Source of the DNA: Gammaproteobacteria bacterium
GTDB lineage: Bacteria; Pseudomonadota; Gammaproteobacteria; Pseudomonadales; Pseudohongiellaceae
DNA length: 64,000 nt
NCBI GenBank assembly: GCA_008081045.1
Contig: VMDC01000001.1
Coordinates: forward strand, 161,280-225,279
Direction: 5' to 3'
Position 1 is the first letter of the stretch. Every line of letters starts with the position of its first letter. The position numbers and the translations under genes were made by a program. Shown one piece after another: positions 8,822 through 17,235 of this stretch. The notes beneath the pieces were generated by a model, which saw only the letters and a list, made by a program, of their open reading frames with translations, did no database searches and was not told the DNA's origin.

Positions 8822-9562
8822 CTAGAACTTGAGCCGCTTGAAGACGGCCTCCGGTATTGATCGCACAACAGCCATGATCAGTCGCCAGTAGCCGGGAACG
8901 TAGACAGTGTGTCGTTTGCGCCTGATAGCCTTTTCGATCTGTCTGGCAACAAGTTCAGGGGAAGACCAGAGAAGGCCTTTGTCAAACTGCTGCGTCATCG
9001 GTGAATCTACCAGTCCGGGTCGGATGTCCAGTACGTCGACGCCGTAGGGTAGGAGCTTCCCCCGTAGACCCTGAAGGTAGGTTGAGACCAAGGCCTTGGC
9101 TGCACCGTAAACAAAATTGGGCTGCCTGCCACGGTCGCCAGCGACTGAGGTGACCACCGCCAGCATCCCACGACCTTGCGCTTTCAAGTAAGGTGTCAGC
9201 CGGGTAAGCAAAGAAATGACGCTCAAGCCATTGATGTCAATTTCACGCCGGGCAAGATCAAAATCCTGCTCTGCCGCCTCCTGATCCGGAAGCGAACCGT
9301 GACAGATCAGGACGAGGTCGATGTCTTCCTCATCAAAGAATTCAGTCGCGGCATTAATCGCGGTTTCATATTCTTCATGATTCAACAGATCCAGCACACG
9401 GGTCCCGACCCGCGCTGCGCCTCGAACCAGGAGATCCTGCTGCTGCAGCGCCAATCGCGAGCCATTTCGTGCAATCAGAAACAGACTGCTGTGCTGTGCC
9501 GCATAGCGCCTGGCAACTGCAGTCGCGATTGCAGAACCAGCACCGATCAGAAGAATGTTCAT
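8822..9562 (-). CDS. dprE2: DprE2-like short-chain dehydrogenase (decaprenylphospho-2-keto-ribose reductase homologue)
   Basis: Short-chain dehydrogenase of 246 residues. It has the NAD(P) site LLIGAGSAIATAVARRYA at the N-terminus, an LICHGS strand, Ser139 in VVTSVAGDRG, and the catalytic Y152-x3-K156 in VYGAAKAL. In the arabinan pathway DprE2 reduces the 2-keto intermediate made by DprE1, giving polyprenylphosphoryl-D-arabinose. The short-chain dehydrogenase call is certain. The DprE2 assignment rests on the neighbouring dprE1 and UbiA genes and on similar length to the mycobacterial protein. Its ATG overlaps the dprE1 stop by four bases (ATGA), showing translational coupling. Confidence 0.85.
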   Translation of the reverse strand: MNILLIGAGSAIATAVARRYAAQHSSLFLIARNGSRLALQQQDLLVRGAARVGTRVLDLLNHEEYETAINAATEFFDEEDIDLVLICHGSLPDQEAAEQDFDLARREIDINGLSVISLLTRLTPYLKAQGRGMLAVVTSVAGDRGRQPNFVYGAAKALVSTYLQGLRGKLLPYGVDVLDIRPGLVDSPMTQQFDKGLLWSSPELVARQIEKAIRRKRHTVYVPGYWRLIMAVVRSIPEAVFKRLKF

Positions 9563-10914
9563 CGCTGAGATGACCTCATGGCGGCTTGAGTGAGTCCAAG
9601 CCGATCCGACTGCAGTGAACCCAGTGTCCCTGCCGGATCAATCCGGTCTTTAAGGGCTTTGAATTGGTGCCAGTTGGGGTAACCCTGTCTGAATACTGCA
9701 GCACTCATGCGCGCATCTTTCGCCAGATAATGTCGTCCGCCCGCAGCCAGAACGATCTCGTCCAGTCGGTCCAGCAGCGGCAGCAGATCGGGCTCATATT
9801 TGAAATCAAGGGTCAGTGTGACGCCCTCGCTGGGGAAGCTCAACCAGTTGGCATTGGCAGGCCCGAATCGCTTGAGCACGGCAAGAAAGGAGCCTTTTCC
9901 GGACCGACTTACGGTCTCCAGCGTTTCTCGCAGACCCGACTCTGCGGCGTCGTCTGGCAGAACGAACTGATACTGCAGAAACCCTTCAGACCCATAAAGC
10001 CGATTCCACCCTTTCAGACTGTCCAGTGGAAAGAAATAGTCGTCGTAGTAAACCGAGTTCACTGACTTTTTGAATCTGTGGCGGGCGTAGTACAGCTGGT
10101 TAAAGCCACCCATCGTGTAGCGATTGAGCAGAAACCCCGGCGTCGTAAAGGGCACAGAGAGCTTGCGCTTTGATCTGTGCTCCAGCTTTCCTGTCTCACT
10201 GTGACTGCCAAGGTGAATGACCCCCCTGCCCAGCGCCGACGCTTTTGCCAGACAGTCCACCCACGCGACGACATACTGTTCGTCATTATGCTGTCGCAGC
10301 AGAGCCAGACTCTCCTCGAGATTGGCCGCAGGAATTGACTGGGCGCTGATGAAGGCACTCGGCACCTTTTTCAAAGAGATGGTTGCATCCAGAATCATCC
10401 CGGTCAGTCCCATACCGCCGCAGGTGGCCTGAAAGTACTCTTTATTCTCGGTGGGAGAGCAGACTGCGGTCTCACCGCTGGGCAGAAGCAGGGTGAAACG
10501 TTCAATGTGATCACAGAAACTGCCATCGACGTGATGATTTTTGCCGTGAATGTCGGCCGCGATCGCACCACCTATGGTGACCGTCTTTGTGCCCGACAGC
10601 ACCGGCAGGAACAGGCCCTGTGGCACACAGACACGCAGTATCTCGGCCAGGGTGGTGCCGGCGCCGCAGCGAATGGTCAGAGCACGCCGGTCAAGGCTGA
10701 TAAAGTCGTCCAGATACCGGCTGCTTAACACCCTGGCTGCCAGGGCGCTGTCTCCGTAGCTGCGCCCCGCGCCCCGCGGGATCATTCGCGGTCCCTCGCC
10801 GTTCTTTAGAATTTGCGCTGTGGAGTCAGCATCTCTGGGCGCAAGCACGGACGCTTCTACGTAAGGATACCGACCCCAGCCCGAAAGACGCATTCTGCTA
10901 TTGACCCCCGTCAT
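9559..10914 (-). CDS. dprE1: DprE1-like FAD-dependent polyprenylphosphoryl-ribose 2-oxidase
   Basis: FAD-binding oxidase of the VAO/PCMH family that would oxidise the 2-hydroxyl of polyprenylphosphoryl-ribose. Visible marks are MRLSGWGRYP at the N-terminus, RGAGRSYGDSAL for FAD binding, GGAIAADIHGKNHHVDGSF, and near the C-terminus GGRHYLAKDAR, whose Lys aligns with the essential K418 of the Mycobacterium tuberculosis enzyme. The residue at the position of mycobacterial Cys387 is Thr (codon 9811-9813). The frame is open back to a TTG at 10968, but that would overlap gtrA by 71 bp. ATG 10914 (used here) or ATG 10893 is more likely because family alignment starts there. It lies between gtrA and dprE2 in one operon. 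Confidence 0.88.
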   Translation of the reverse strand: MTGVNSRMRLSGWGRYPYVEASVLAPRDADSTAQILKNGEGPRMIPRGAGRSYGDSALAARVLSSRYLDDFISLDRRALTIRCGAGTTLAEILRVCVPQGLFLPVLSGTKTVTIGGAIAADIHGKNHHVDGSFCDHIERFTLLLPSGETAVCSPTENKEYFQATCGGMGLTGMILDATISLKKVPSAFISAQSIPAANLEESLALLRQHNDEQYVVAWVDCLAKASALGRGVIHLGSHSETGKLEHRSKRKLSVPFTTPGFLLNRYTMGGFNQLYYARHRFKKSVNSVYYDDYFFPLDSLKGWNRLYGSEGFLQYQFVLPDDAAESGLRETLETVSRSGKGSFLAVLKRFGPANANWLSFPSEGVTLTLDFKYEPDLLPLLDRLDEIVLAAGGRHYLAKDARMSAAVFRQGYPNWHQFKALKDRIDPAGTLGSLQSDRLGLTQAAMRSSQR

Positions 10915-11359
10915 TCTGATTTTGACCGAATTGGCCATGGGCTGGATTGTTGCCGGCTGTTGAGACAAAAACCATCCGGCTGTCGAGTTGATACTTTACA
11001 ACATATCCGATGGCCAGTCCGATTGCAGCGCCGGAATAGCGCGCGGACTTGCCGCCAAACAAGAATTCGCAGCCCAGTTCGAAACTCCAGAATAAAACGG
11101 TAGTAAGTACTCCGGTCACAGCATAGGCGATGAATGTTCTGAGGTTGTGTCGCTGCGAACGGGTGACGAAGGCGAAGATGAATTTCTTGTCCAGGCAGTA
11201 TTTACTGATCAGGCCTGTCATTGTGCCAATCAGGAGGGCGACGTAGAGCGTGTAGCTACCCGCATAGATTCTGATCGTCAACTCCTGAGACGCCAGGTTG
11301 ATTAGGGTGGCAATTATGGCGAAAACCCCATACTTTAGTGCCCGGTCGGCGGCAGTCAT
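10898..11359 (-). CDS. GtrA family membrane protein
   Basis: Small integral membrane protein of 153 residues with four predicted helices, including ALKYGVFAIIATLINLASQE and YAVTGVLTTVLFWSFELGCEF. This is the GtrA layout. GtrA proteins are thought to take part in moving polyprenyl-linked sugars across the inner membrane; a GtrA-like gene also accompanies the arabinan precursor genes in mycobacteria. Here it is first in the operon with dprE1, dprE2 and the UbiA fusion, so a role with polyprenylphosphoryl-arabinose is the natural inference. Its 3' end overlaps the 5' end of dprE1 slightly. Confidence 0.82.
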   Translation of the reverse strand: MTAADRALKYGVFAIIATLINLASQELTIRIYAGSYTLYVALLIGTMTGLISKYCLDKKFIFAFVTRSQRHNLRTFIAYAVTGVLTTVLFWSFELGCEFLFGGKSARYSGAAIGLAIGYVVKYQLDSRMVFVSTAGNNPAHGQFGQNQNDGGQ

Positions 11360-11434
11360 ATCGAAGTTCTCGTCGGCTTAAATAGATCTCGCTGCGGCTG
11401 ATGCCCAGCTACTGAGTCGGAATAGGAAGCGGCA

Positions 11435-12229
11435 ATGACAGAGCTCATGAATTTTGCACAAAGCGTAGCGCGTGAAGCCGGTGAGCTGATTTTGTGCGAG
11501 CGCGAGCAGGCTGACCTTGTTCACGATTATAAAGGAGGAAATGAGCTGGTGACTAATGCCGACATCAAGGCAGACCAGCTAATCCGAACCCGGATTGAGC
11601 AGCGCTTCGCGGAACACCGGCTCCTGTCTGAAGAGTCTTCTCCTGAGTTGCAGCGGGTCTGGGAGTCTGAGGTGCCGGTTTGGATTGTTGACCCGATCGA
11701 CGGCACCGTGAACTACGCCCACGGCCACATTCAATCGGCCGTCTCCATTGCTTACTGCGAGCACGGACAAATAACCCTTGGCGTCGTCTACAACCCCTTC
11801 ACCGACGAGCTTTTCAGCGCCGAATTGGGGCAGGGCGCGAAGCTGAACGGAGCGACGATCAGAGTGGCTGAGGAGACAAATTTGCGCAGAGCCATCATTG
11901 CCACAGGGTTTCCGTACATCAAAGAAGGAATTGACGACATGGTGGAGCGGGTCAGAAGTATTCTTCATCATTGTGCCGACATTCGGCGACTGGGCTCCGC
12001 TGCACTCGATATATGCTGGCTGGCGGCCGGTCGTCTTGACGGTTATTACGAAAGCCTCAGCCTGTGGGATTTCGCAGCGGCCAGACTGATAGCCGCGGAG
12101 GCTGGCGCCGTGTGTGGCCATTTCGGTGCGGTGCCGGAAGATGTGGACCCCCAATTCTTTAATAAGAACCTCCTGATCGCGAATCCGGCCCTGTACCCCC
12201 AGCTGTTGGAGCTGCTGCAGCAATCCTGA
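11435..12229 (+). CDS. Inositol monophosphatase family protein
   Basis: Metal-dependent sugar-phosphate phosphatase of 264 residues. The first metal site is DPIDGTVNYAHG near residue 90, with the upstream Glu pair LLSEESS. The second is SLWDFAAARLIAAEAGA near residue 215. Family members include SuhB/IMPase, which hydrolyses inositol phosphates, and other sugar phosphatases, so the substrate is open. A strong AGGAAG ribosome site precedes the ATG. The gene is divergent from the gtrA-dprE operon with 75 bp between starts, so the two units may share a regulatory region. Whether it serves the arabinose pathway is unknown. Confidence 0.85.
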   Translation: MTELMNFAQSVAREAGELILCEREQADLVHDYKGGNELVTNADIKADQLIRTRIEQRFAEHRLLSEESSPELQRVWESEVPVWIVDPIDGTVNYAHGHIQSAVSIAYCEHGQITLGVVYNPFTDELFSAELGQGAKLNGATIRVAEETNLRRAIIATGFPYIKEGIDDMVERVRSILHHCADIRRLGSAALDICWLAAGRLDGYYESLSLWDFAAARLIAAEAGAVCGHFGAVPEDVDPQFFNKNLLIANPALYPQLLELLQQS

Positions 12230-12428
12230 GCCCAAAAAATGCTGTGAAAGGCCTTTTTGGCAGGTTAAAGCGAAGTCAGGGCGATTGACGCATCCGGAAT
12301 CCCTCTTTATTATTTACATTGGATTCAATGGCTTACAAGCGCGGTGCCGCGTTTCGTCAACCAAACCACAAATATTTGCGTTGTACACACTGAAACAGCA
12401 ATCGCTGAACCTTTTTAAGGAGACAATT

Positions 12429-14138
12429 ATGGACAAGCCGGGCAAGCTGACACTGACGCTGATCGCCCTCGTTCTGACGCCGGTGCTGGCGCTGGCACAG
12501 GAGCGGGTCGGAGATTTTGCACTGATCGACCAGAACGGCTACCACCACAGCATGAGCTATCTGGATGACCACGAAGCAGTGGCGTTTTTGGTGCAGGCTA
12601 ACGGTAGCGAGGCAACTGAAGCGGCGCTATCCGGGTTTCTTGCGCTGCGAGATCAGTTTGACTCCAGAGGCATCGAGTTTTTGTTGATCAACCCGATGGG
12701 CCTCGAGAACCGCGCTGAAGTGGCGGCGGAGATGGACAGACTCGGCAGCGACCTCCCGGTGTTGATGGATGATCACCGGGTGATCTCCGAAGCGATGGGA
12801 ATCTCCAATAGCGGCCAGATGCTGATCTTTGATCCGGCTCGCTTTACCGTAAAGTATCGGGGTTCCGTGTCCGGGGCTGAAACCGCGCTCAATGAGATTC
12901 TGGCCGGTGACCAGGTGTCGACGCCTGAAATTGCAGTCAGCGGTGAGGCAGTGACCTACGAGGCAATGACCGAAGTCCCTTCCTATGTCGCGGACATTGC
13001 CCCGGTCCTGGCAGAAAACTGCGCAGCCTGCCATCGCGAGGGCGGCATTGCGCCTTTCGCTATGGACAGTCATGCCATGGTTCAGGGCTGGTCGCCGATG
13101 ATCCGGGAAGTGCTGATGACCAAGCGCATGCCACCGGGTGCCATCGACGGCCACATCGGAGACTTCGTCAATAACCGACTGATTGAAGAGCAGGATGTCC
13201 GTAATATTATTGCCTGGGCGGAAGCAGGTGCCCCTAAAGATGGTGACGAAGATCCGCTGACCCAGCTGACCTGGCCAGAGTCCAAGTGGGCTTACGGTGA
13301 GCCGGACATGATTCTTGATATTCCTGCAACCACTGTCCCGGCGACAGGCAATGGTGTTTTCGCCAATGTTGAAGTGGTTTTTGACATGCCGACTGACCGG
13401 TGGATGAAGGGCAGTCAGATTATCGCCGGCGATCGCCAGGTACTGCATCACACGGTAAATCGACTGGATTTCCCGGGTGAAGAACCCCGACGTGGTTTCC
13501 TCGGAGGTTCTGGTAACCCCGATAAAGCCAACATTGCGGCCTACATCCCTGGTTTCATCCAGGAAATGAACCCGGAGGGTACCGGAGGCCTCATCAAGGC
13601 CGGTTCGGTTCTACACCTGAACATGCACTACACACCGTATGGCAAAGAGACGACTGATCGCAGCCAGGTTGGTGTGTGGTTCTACCCGGAAGGTGAGGAA
13701 CCAGCCGAGAGGATGTCAGGTAACTGCGCCTGTATTTTTCCGTTTGGCTGGGACGATATCCCTCCTCATGATCCGGCGTTCGAGCAGGTGAAAAGCATCA
13801 CGATAGACCGCGAGGCGCATCTGTACAGCTTTACACCGCACATGCATTTTCGCGGTAAATACATGCGTTTTTATGCTGACTACCCTGACGGTACCACTGA
13901 AGAGTTGATCAACGTTGCGAAATACAACTACAACTGGCAGCTGAGCTACTTGTACAAAGAGCCCAAACTGGTGCCAGCCGGCACACAGATTCGTGTCGTA
14001 GGCGCGTTCGACAATTCCAGCCAAAATCCCGCGAATCCCGATCCTGAGCGGACGGTGCCCTGGGGCAACGAAAGTTGGGATGAGATGTTCTTTGGTGTCG
14101 TGAACTACAAGTTCACCAACCAGGGGGGAGACGATTAA
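12429..14138 (+). CDS. Redoxin-cytochrome c-copper monooxygenase fusion protein
   Basis: Exported three-domain protein of 569 residues. A signal peptide (residues 1-22) precedes a peroxiredoxin-like domain (about 25-155) that lacks the usual Cys: the site reads VQANGSEATE where relatives have a GCPI motif. A cytochrome c domain has C198-AAC-H202 and a later KRMPPG Met. The C-terminal half resembles type II ascorbate-dependent copper monooxygenases (PHM/DBH). The expected copper ligands are present: H340-H341, H400 in HLNMHYTPYG, H471-x-H473 in PHMHFRG, and M553 in DEMFFG. The frame is open upstream to 12285, but AAGGAG before ATG 12429 and the signal peptide fix this start. Hydroxylase activity is inferred from ligand conservation; the substrate is unknown. 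Confidence 0.85.
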   Translation: MDKPGKLTLTLIALVLTPVLALAQERVGDFALIDQNGYHHSMSYLDDHEAVAFLVQANGSEATEAALSGFLALRDQFDSRGIEFLLINPMGLENRAEVAAEMDRLGSDLPVLMDDHRVISEAMGISNSGQMLIFDPARFTVKYRGSVSGAETALNEILAGDQVSTPEIAVSGEAVTYEAMTEVPSYVADIAPVLAENCAACHREGGIAPFAMDSHAMVQGWSPMIREVLMTKRMPPGAIDGHIGDFVNNRLIEEQDVRNIIAWAEAGAPKDGDEDPLTQLTWPESKWAYGEPDMILDIPATTVPATGNGVFANVEVVFDMPTDRWMKGSQIIAGDRQVLHHTVNRLDFPGEEPRRGFLGGSGNPDKANIAAYIPGFIQEMNPEGTGGLIKAGSVLHLNMHYTPYGKETTDRSQVGVWFYPEGEEPAERMSGNCACIFPFGWDDIPPHDPAFEQVKSITIDREAHLYSFTPHMHFRGKYMRFYADYPDGTTEELINVAKYNYNWQLSYLYKEPKLVPAGTQIRVVGAFDNSSQNPANPDPERTVPWGNESWDEMFFGVVNYKFTNQGGDD

Positions 14139-14158
14139 GTCCACTCTTTCTGAAAACC

Positions 14159-14187
14159 AAAAAGCCGGGCACTCCCCGGCTTTTTTG
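14159..14187 (+). terminator. Intrinsic terminator after the redoxin-monooxygenase gene
   Basis: The stem AAAGCCGGG/CCCCGGCTTT, with a short CACT loop region, is followed by a run of six T. It lies 20 bp after the stop codon of the fusion gene. Confidence 0.9.
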
Positions 14188-14427
14188 TCTCTGCGATTTA
14201 ATCGAGGCGGCGAGTGTTCCGGGGTCACTATAACCTGCGCTCAGGCGCTCAATCCGCTGCAGATACCGTTTGGGTTGATTGCCCGCCCAGTGTCACGAGG
14301 GTCCCTGGGGCGTTTGCTTTATCATGACAGCCCAAGGCGGCTTCAAAAAGCCCGGAAATGAGAGTAAGGTCGGATAGAAACGCGCTGCTGTCCCGTCATA
14401 ATAAGACCAAAACCTCTGGAGGCAATT

Positions 14428-15414
14428 ATGAATCAGCGTCTCAACCTCTTGCTGGCCCTCGCATTTTTCCTGGCGTCTGAACCGCTTCTCGCTCAGTCGC
14501 CGGAGCCGCCTAGAACTGAACATGGGTATCCGGATCTGCAGGGCACCTATACGTTCCGCACAATCACCCCGCTGCAACGACCCGCTGAGCTGGCCGACAA
14601 GGCCACACTCACGGCTGAGGAAGCAGCGGAGTGGGCGGCCTATGAGAATCGACGCCAGAATCGTGATCTCATTATCGACTCGGTCGGAGGAGCGGGCTAT
14701 CCACCCGGTGTTATTTCGTACAATGAATTCTGGTATGAACGTGGTAATGATACTGTTTCGGATCGGCGTACTTCTCTGGTTTATGACCCGCCTAACGGCA
14801 GATTGCCGCCGCTGAACGCCAGCGGTCGTGAGCGTAATGCCCTTGTGCAACAGATGAGACGCGACAGTGCCGGCCCCGAGGCACGAACCTTGAACGATCG
14901 GTGTATTATCAACAATCGCACGGGGCCGCCTCTCATCTCCGGCTCCTACAACAACAATATGCAGCTGGTTCAAACCCGCGAACATGTGATGATCATGACC
15001 GAAATGGTTCATCACGCCCGCATTATCCCCTTCGCTGAAGATTTTGACGCGCCGTTTCCACAATGGGCGGGCCGTTCGATTGCCCGATGGGAGGGTGATA
15101 CTCTGGTGATAACAAGCAAGCATTTCTACCCTGAGTATGGCTGGCGCAATACTTCCCCGAATCTGCGCATCGAAGAGCGGTTTACCTGGATTGATGAGAA
15201 TACACTGGATTACGACTTCACCGTGGAAGACGCCGCCATGTGGGATCAGCCGTGGTCTGCCCGCTTGCCTATGCGCAGGATTGAAGAGCCGATCTATGAG
15301 TACGCCTGCCATGAAGGTAATCATGGTTTGATGGGGATTCTGGCCGGCTGGAGGCGCTGGGAAGTGGAAGGGAAAAATCAGGGTCGTATTCCCAGTGTTG
15401 ATGATGACGAATAA
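14428..15414 (+). CDS. Secreted protein of unknown function
   Basis: Exported protein of 328 residues: signal peptide to about residue 22 (ending PLLAQ), then PPRTEHGYPDLQGTYTF and RTSLVYDPPNGRLPPL. A central segment, ARWEGDTLVITSKHF, and a C-terminal segment, EEPIYEYACHEGNHGLMGIL, look like a repeated-strand lipocalin-like or beta-barrel fold. I recognise the sequence pattern as one common in secreted proteins of marine and soil bacteria but cannot assign a function. A good GGAGG ribosome site precedes the ATG. It ends 16 bp before the next gene on the same strand. Confidence 0.75.
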   Translation: MNQRLNLLLALAFFLASEPLLAQSPEPPRTEHGYPDLQGTYTFRTITPLQRPAELADKATLTAEEAAEWAAYENRRQNRDLIIDSVGGAGYPPGVISYNEFWYERGNDTVSDRRTSLVYDPPNGRLPPLNASGRERNALVQQMRRDSAGPEARTLNDRCIINNRTGPPLISGSYNNNMQLVQTREHVMIMTEMVHHARIIPFAEDFDAPFPQWAGRSIARWEGDTLVITSKHFYPEYGWRNTSPNLRIEERFTWIDENTLDYDFTVEDAAMWDQPWSARLPMRRIEEPIYEYACHEGNHGLMGILAGWRRWEVEGKNQGRIPSVDDDE

Positions 15415-15430
15415 CGGAGGCCTGCGCTGA

Positions 15431-15808
15431 ATGGCAGCCACAGGAAAGACCACACCGGAGCATGATGCCAGGATCGCGTCTATGTCGTTCGGGGCTGTAT
15501 ATCCACATTACGTGACTAAAGTGGTCAGCAAAGGCAGGACCGAGCAGGAGTTGCAGACAGTGATTGGCTGGCTCACCGGTATTGAAGAAGCGGGGCTGCG
15601 ACAGGCGATTGACGATGAGCTTTCTTTTGAGGCGTTCTTTGCAAATGCTGAGTTGAATCCGAAAGCCGCGCTGGTGAAGGGGGTGATTTGCGGCTACCGG
15701 GTTGAAGCCATAGAAACGCCTTTAACCCGGCAAGTGAGAATTCTTGACAAGCTGGTAGACGAGCTGGCGCGCGGTCGCCCCATCGACAAAATTCTCAGAA
15801 CCGGATGA
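15431..15808 (+). CDS. DUF2200 family protein
   Basis: Cytoplasmic protein of 125 residues with the DUF2200 signature throughout: HDARIASMSFGAVYPHYVTK, GRTEQELQTVIGWLTG, NPKAALVKGVICGYRVE, and a C-terminal LDKLVDELARGRP. The family is found in many bacteria and its function is not known. GGAGG precedes the ATG by about 10 bases. The stop overlaps the next start (ATGA), so the two genes are translationally coupled. Confidence 0.9.
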   Translation: MAATGKTTPEHDARIASMSFGAVYPHYVTKVVSKGRTEQELQTVIGWLTGIEEAGLRQAIDDELSFEAFFANAELNPKAALVKGVICGYRVEAIETPLTRQVRILDKLVDELARGRPIDKILRTG

Positions 15809-16350
15809 CTGGGCAGGCAGCAAGCCCGATGTTAAGGGTCACCTATTGCGCCGCGATGAGCGCCGACGAATTTATTGCTGCAGAGCATGGCGATGTGTCA
15901 TGGCTGGACAAAGTGGAGAGCGACAGCTCGGACACCCATCTCGAGGCCTTGTTCAGCAGTATTGACTCTATTGTCATGGGCAGAGAAACCTATCGTTTTA
16001 TCCAGCACCATGGATCCTGGCCCTATGAGGATAAACCTTCCTGGGTAATCAGCTCTGCCGATGTGGAGTCGATGCCGGGGTCGCAGCTGTCGTGCGTGCC
16101 TTCGATTGAGTGCTTCCTGACGCAGGTGACTCAGAGCGGTCTTTCGCATGTCTGGTTGTTGGGCGGGGGTCAGCTTGCGTCAGGGTTTTTAGAAAAGGGC
16201 CTGATTACCGATCTGATTCTGTCTAAATTTCCGGTGTTCCTGGGTGGGGGCATATCACTGTTCAGTCGCCATATCTTGGCAGACATCCCGAGTAAATCCC
16301 GGCAGGAAGTTGAATTCAAAGCCCATCAGCGCATCGAGATTGCTCTTTGA
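15805..16350 (+). CDS. RibD-like dihydrofolate reductase family protein
   Basis: Protein of 181 residues of the RibD C-terminal/DHFR-like reductase fold, which reduces small substrates with NADPH. The N-terminal strand RVTYCAAMSADEFIAAEHGD, the central SIVMGRETYRFIQHHGSWPY, and the C-terminal VWLLGGGQLASGFLEKGLITDLILSKFPVFLGGG follow the family pattern, including the GGG nucleotide loop. True folate reduction is unlikely in this family branch, and the substrate is not known. It overlaps the DUF2200 gene by four bases. Confidence 0.85.
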   Translation: MTGQAASPMLRVTYCAAMSADEFIAAEHGDVSWLDKVESDSSDTHLEALFSSIDSIVMGRETYRFIQHHGSWPYEDKPSWVISSADVESMPGSQLSCVPSIECFLTQVTQSGLSHVWLLGGGQLASGFLEKGLITDLILSKFPVFLGGGISLFSRHILADIPSKSRQEVEFKAHQRIEIAL

Positions 16351-16474
16351 ATGCTTGAGTGGCGGCAGCTGTCTGAGTCTGTACAGTGCTTTTATTTTGT
16401 GAGCCTTACGGGTGTGATGAGACAATTGGGCCAATGATCGTAATTCCCGCTGTGAACGAATGCTGATCTGAACC

Positions 16475-17032
16475 ATGCCTCGATCCTATTGCCCACGCTG
16501 TGACTATCCGGAGCGCACCTGTCTGTGCCACGACATCGACCGGACCGGCTATTCCATCAAGCTCACGATTCTGCAGCATCCCACTGAAGCAGGGCACGCA
16601 AAAAATACCGCGCGGCTTATTACCCTTGTAGCAGAGGGGGCAGAAGTTGCGGTCGGTGAGCAACCCGAAGATTTTGACGGGGTGCGGCATGCCTTGCTGT
16701 CGAATCCGGGCGTGGTGGTGCTCTTTCCAACCAGCATCAGCGTGCCCCTGTCTGAAGCGAATCAAACTTCACCGGTGCACAGGCTGGTCCTGATTGACGG
16801 AACCTGGCGCAAGGCCAAAAAAATCTGGATGTCCAATCCGTGGCTACAGCAACTGCGGGTCTGTCACATCAATGATGCATCGAGCCGGTACCGTATCCGG
16901 CGTGGCAGCGTACCCGGAGGTCTGGCGACGATTGAAGCGGCTGCAGCTGCCTTGGCACAGCTGGGAGAAGCGAACACAGAAGCCCTGCTGAATGCGTTCG
17001 AGGCTTTCCAGAAGAACTGGCCGAGCCCCTGA
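16475..17032 (+). CDS. tapT: DTW domain protein, tRNA-uridine aminocarboxypropyltransferase
   Basis: Transfers the 3-amino-3-carboxypropyl group of S-adenosylmethionine to uridine 47 of tRNA in characterised family members. The 185-residue protein starts with a zinc-type Cys cluster (CPRCDYPERTCLC), continues with TILQHPTEAGHAKNTARL, and has the name-giving DTW-type motif LIDGTWRKAKKIW. A C-terminal PGGLATIEAAAAAL helix completes the domain. It lies 124 bp after the RibD-like gene on the same strand. Confidence 0.87.
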   Translation: MPRSYCPRCDYPERTCLCHDIDRTGYSIKLTILQHPTEAGHAKNTARLITLVAEGAEVAVGEQPEDFDGVRHALLSNPGVVVLFPTSISVPLSEANQTSPVHRLVLIDGTWRKAKKIWMSNPWLQQLRVCHINDASSRYRIRRGSVPGGLATIEAAAAALAQLGEANTEALLNAFEAFQKNWPSP

Positions 17033-17235
17033 TCTGCGAAAGCGCGTGTCAGCTTGCCGATTGGTCTGACCCGCATGGGTACCGCTGCTTGTCGCAGGGC
17101 GTTGCGTCGCGGGAGGTGCCAGCTGTTCCGTTGACTGGACAGGCTCTGTTGCGGTGAAGGTAAATTACTGGATTTCAACCGGCAGCTGAGCCATATTGAA
17201 GCCTTGATTCGTTCTTTTGGTGTTTGGAGAAACTC

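Noticed and set aside
12232..12262. Possible terminator after the IMPase gene
   Set aside because: The A-rich and T-rich arms pair weakly and lack a GC stem.
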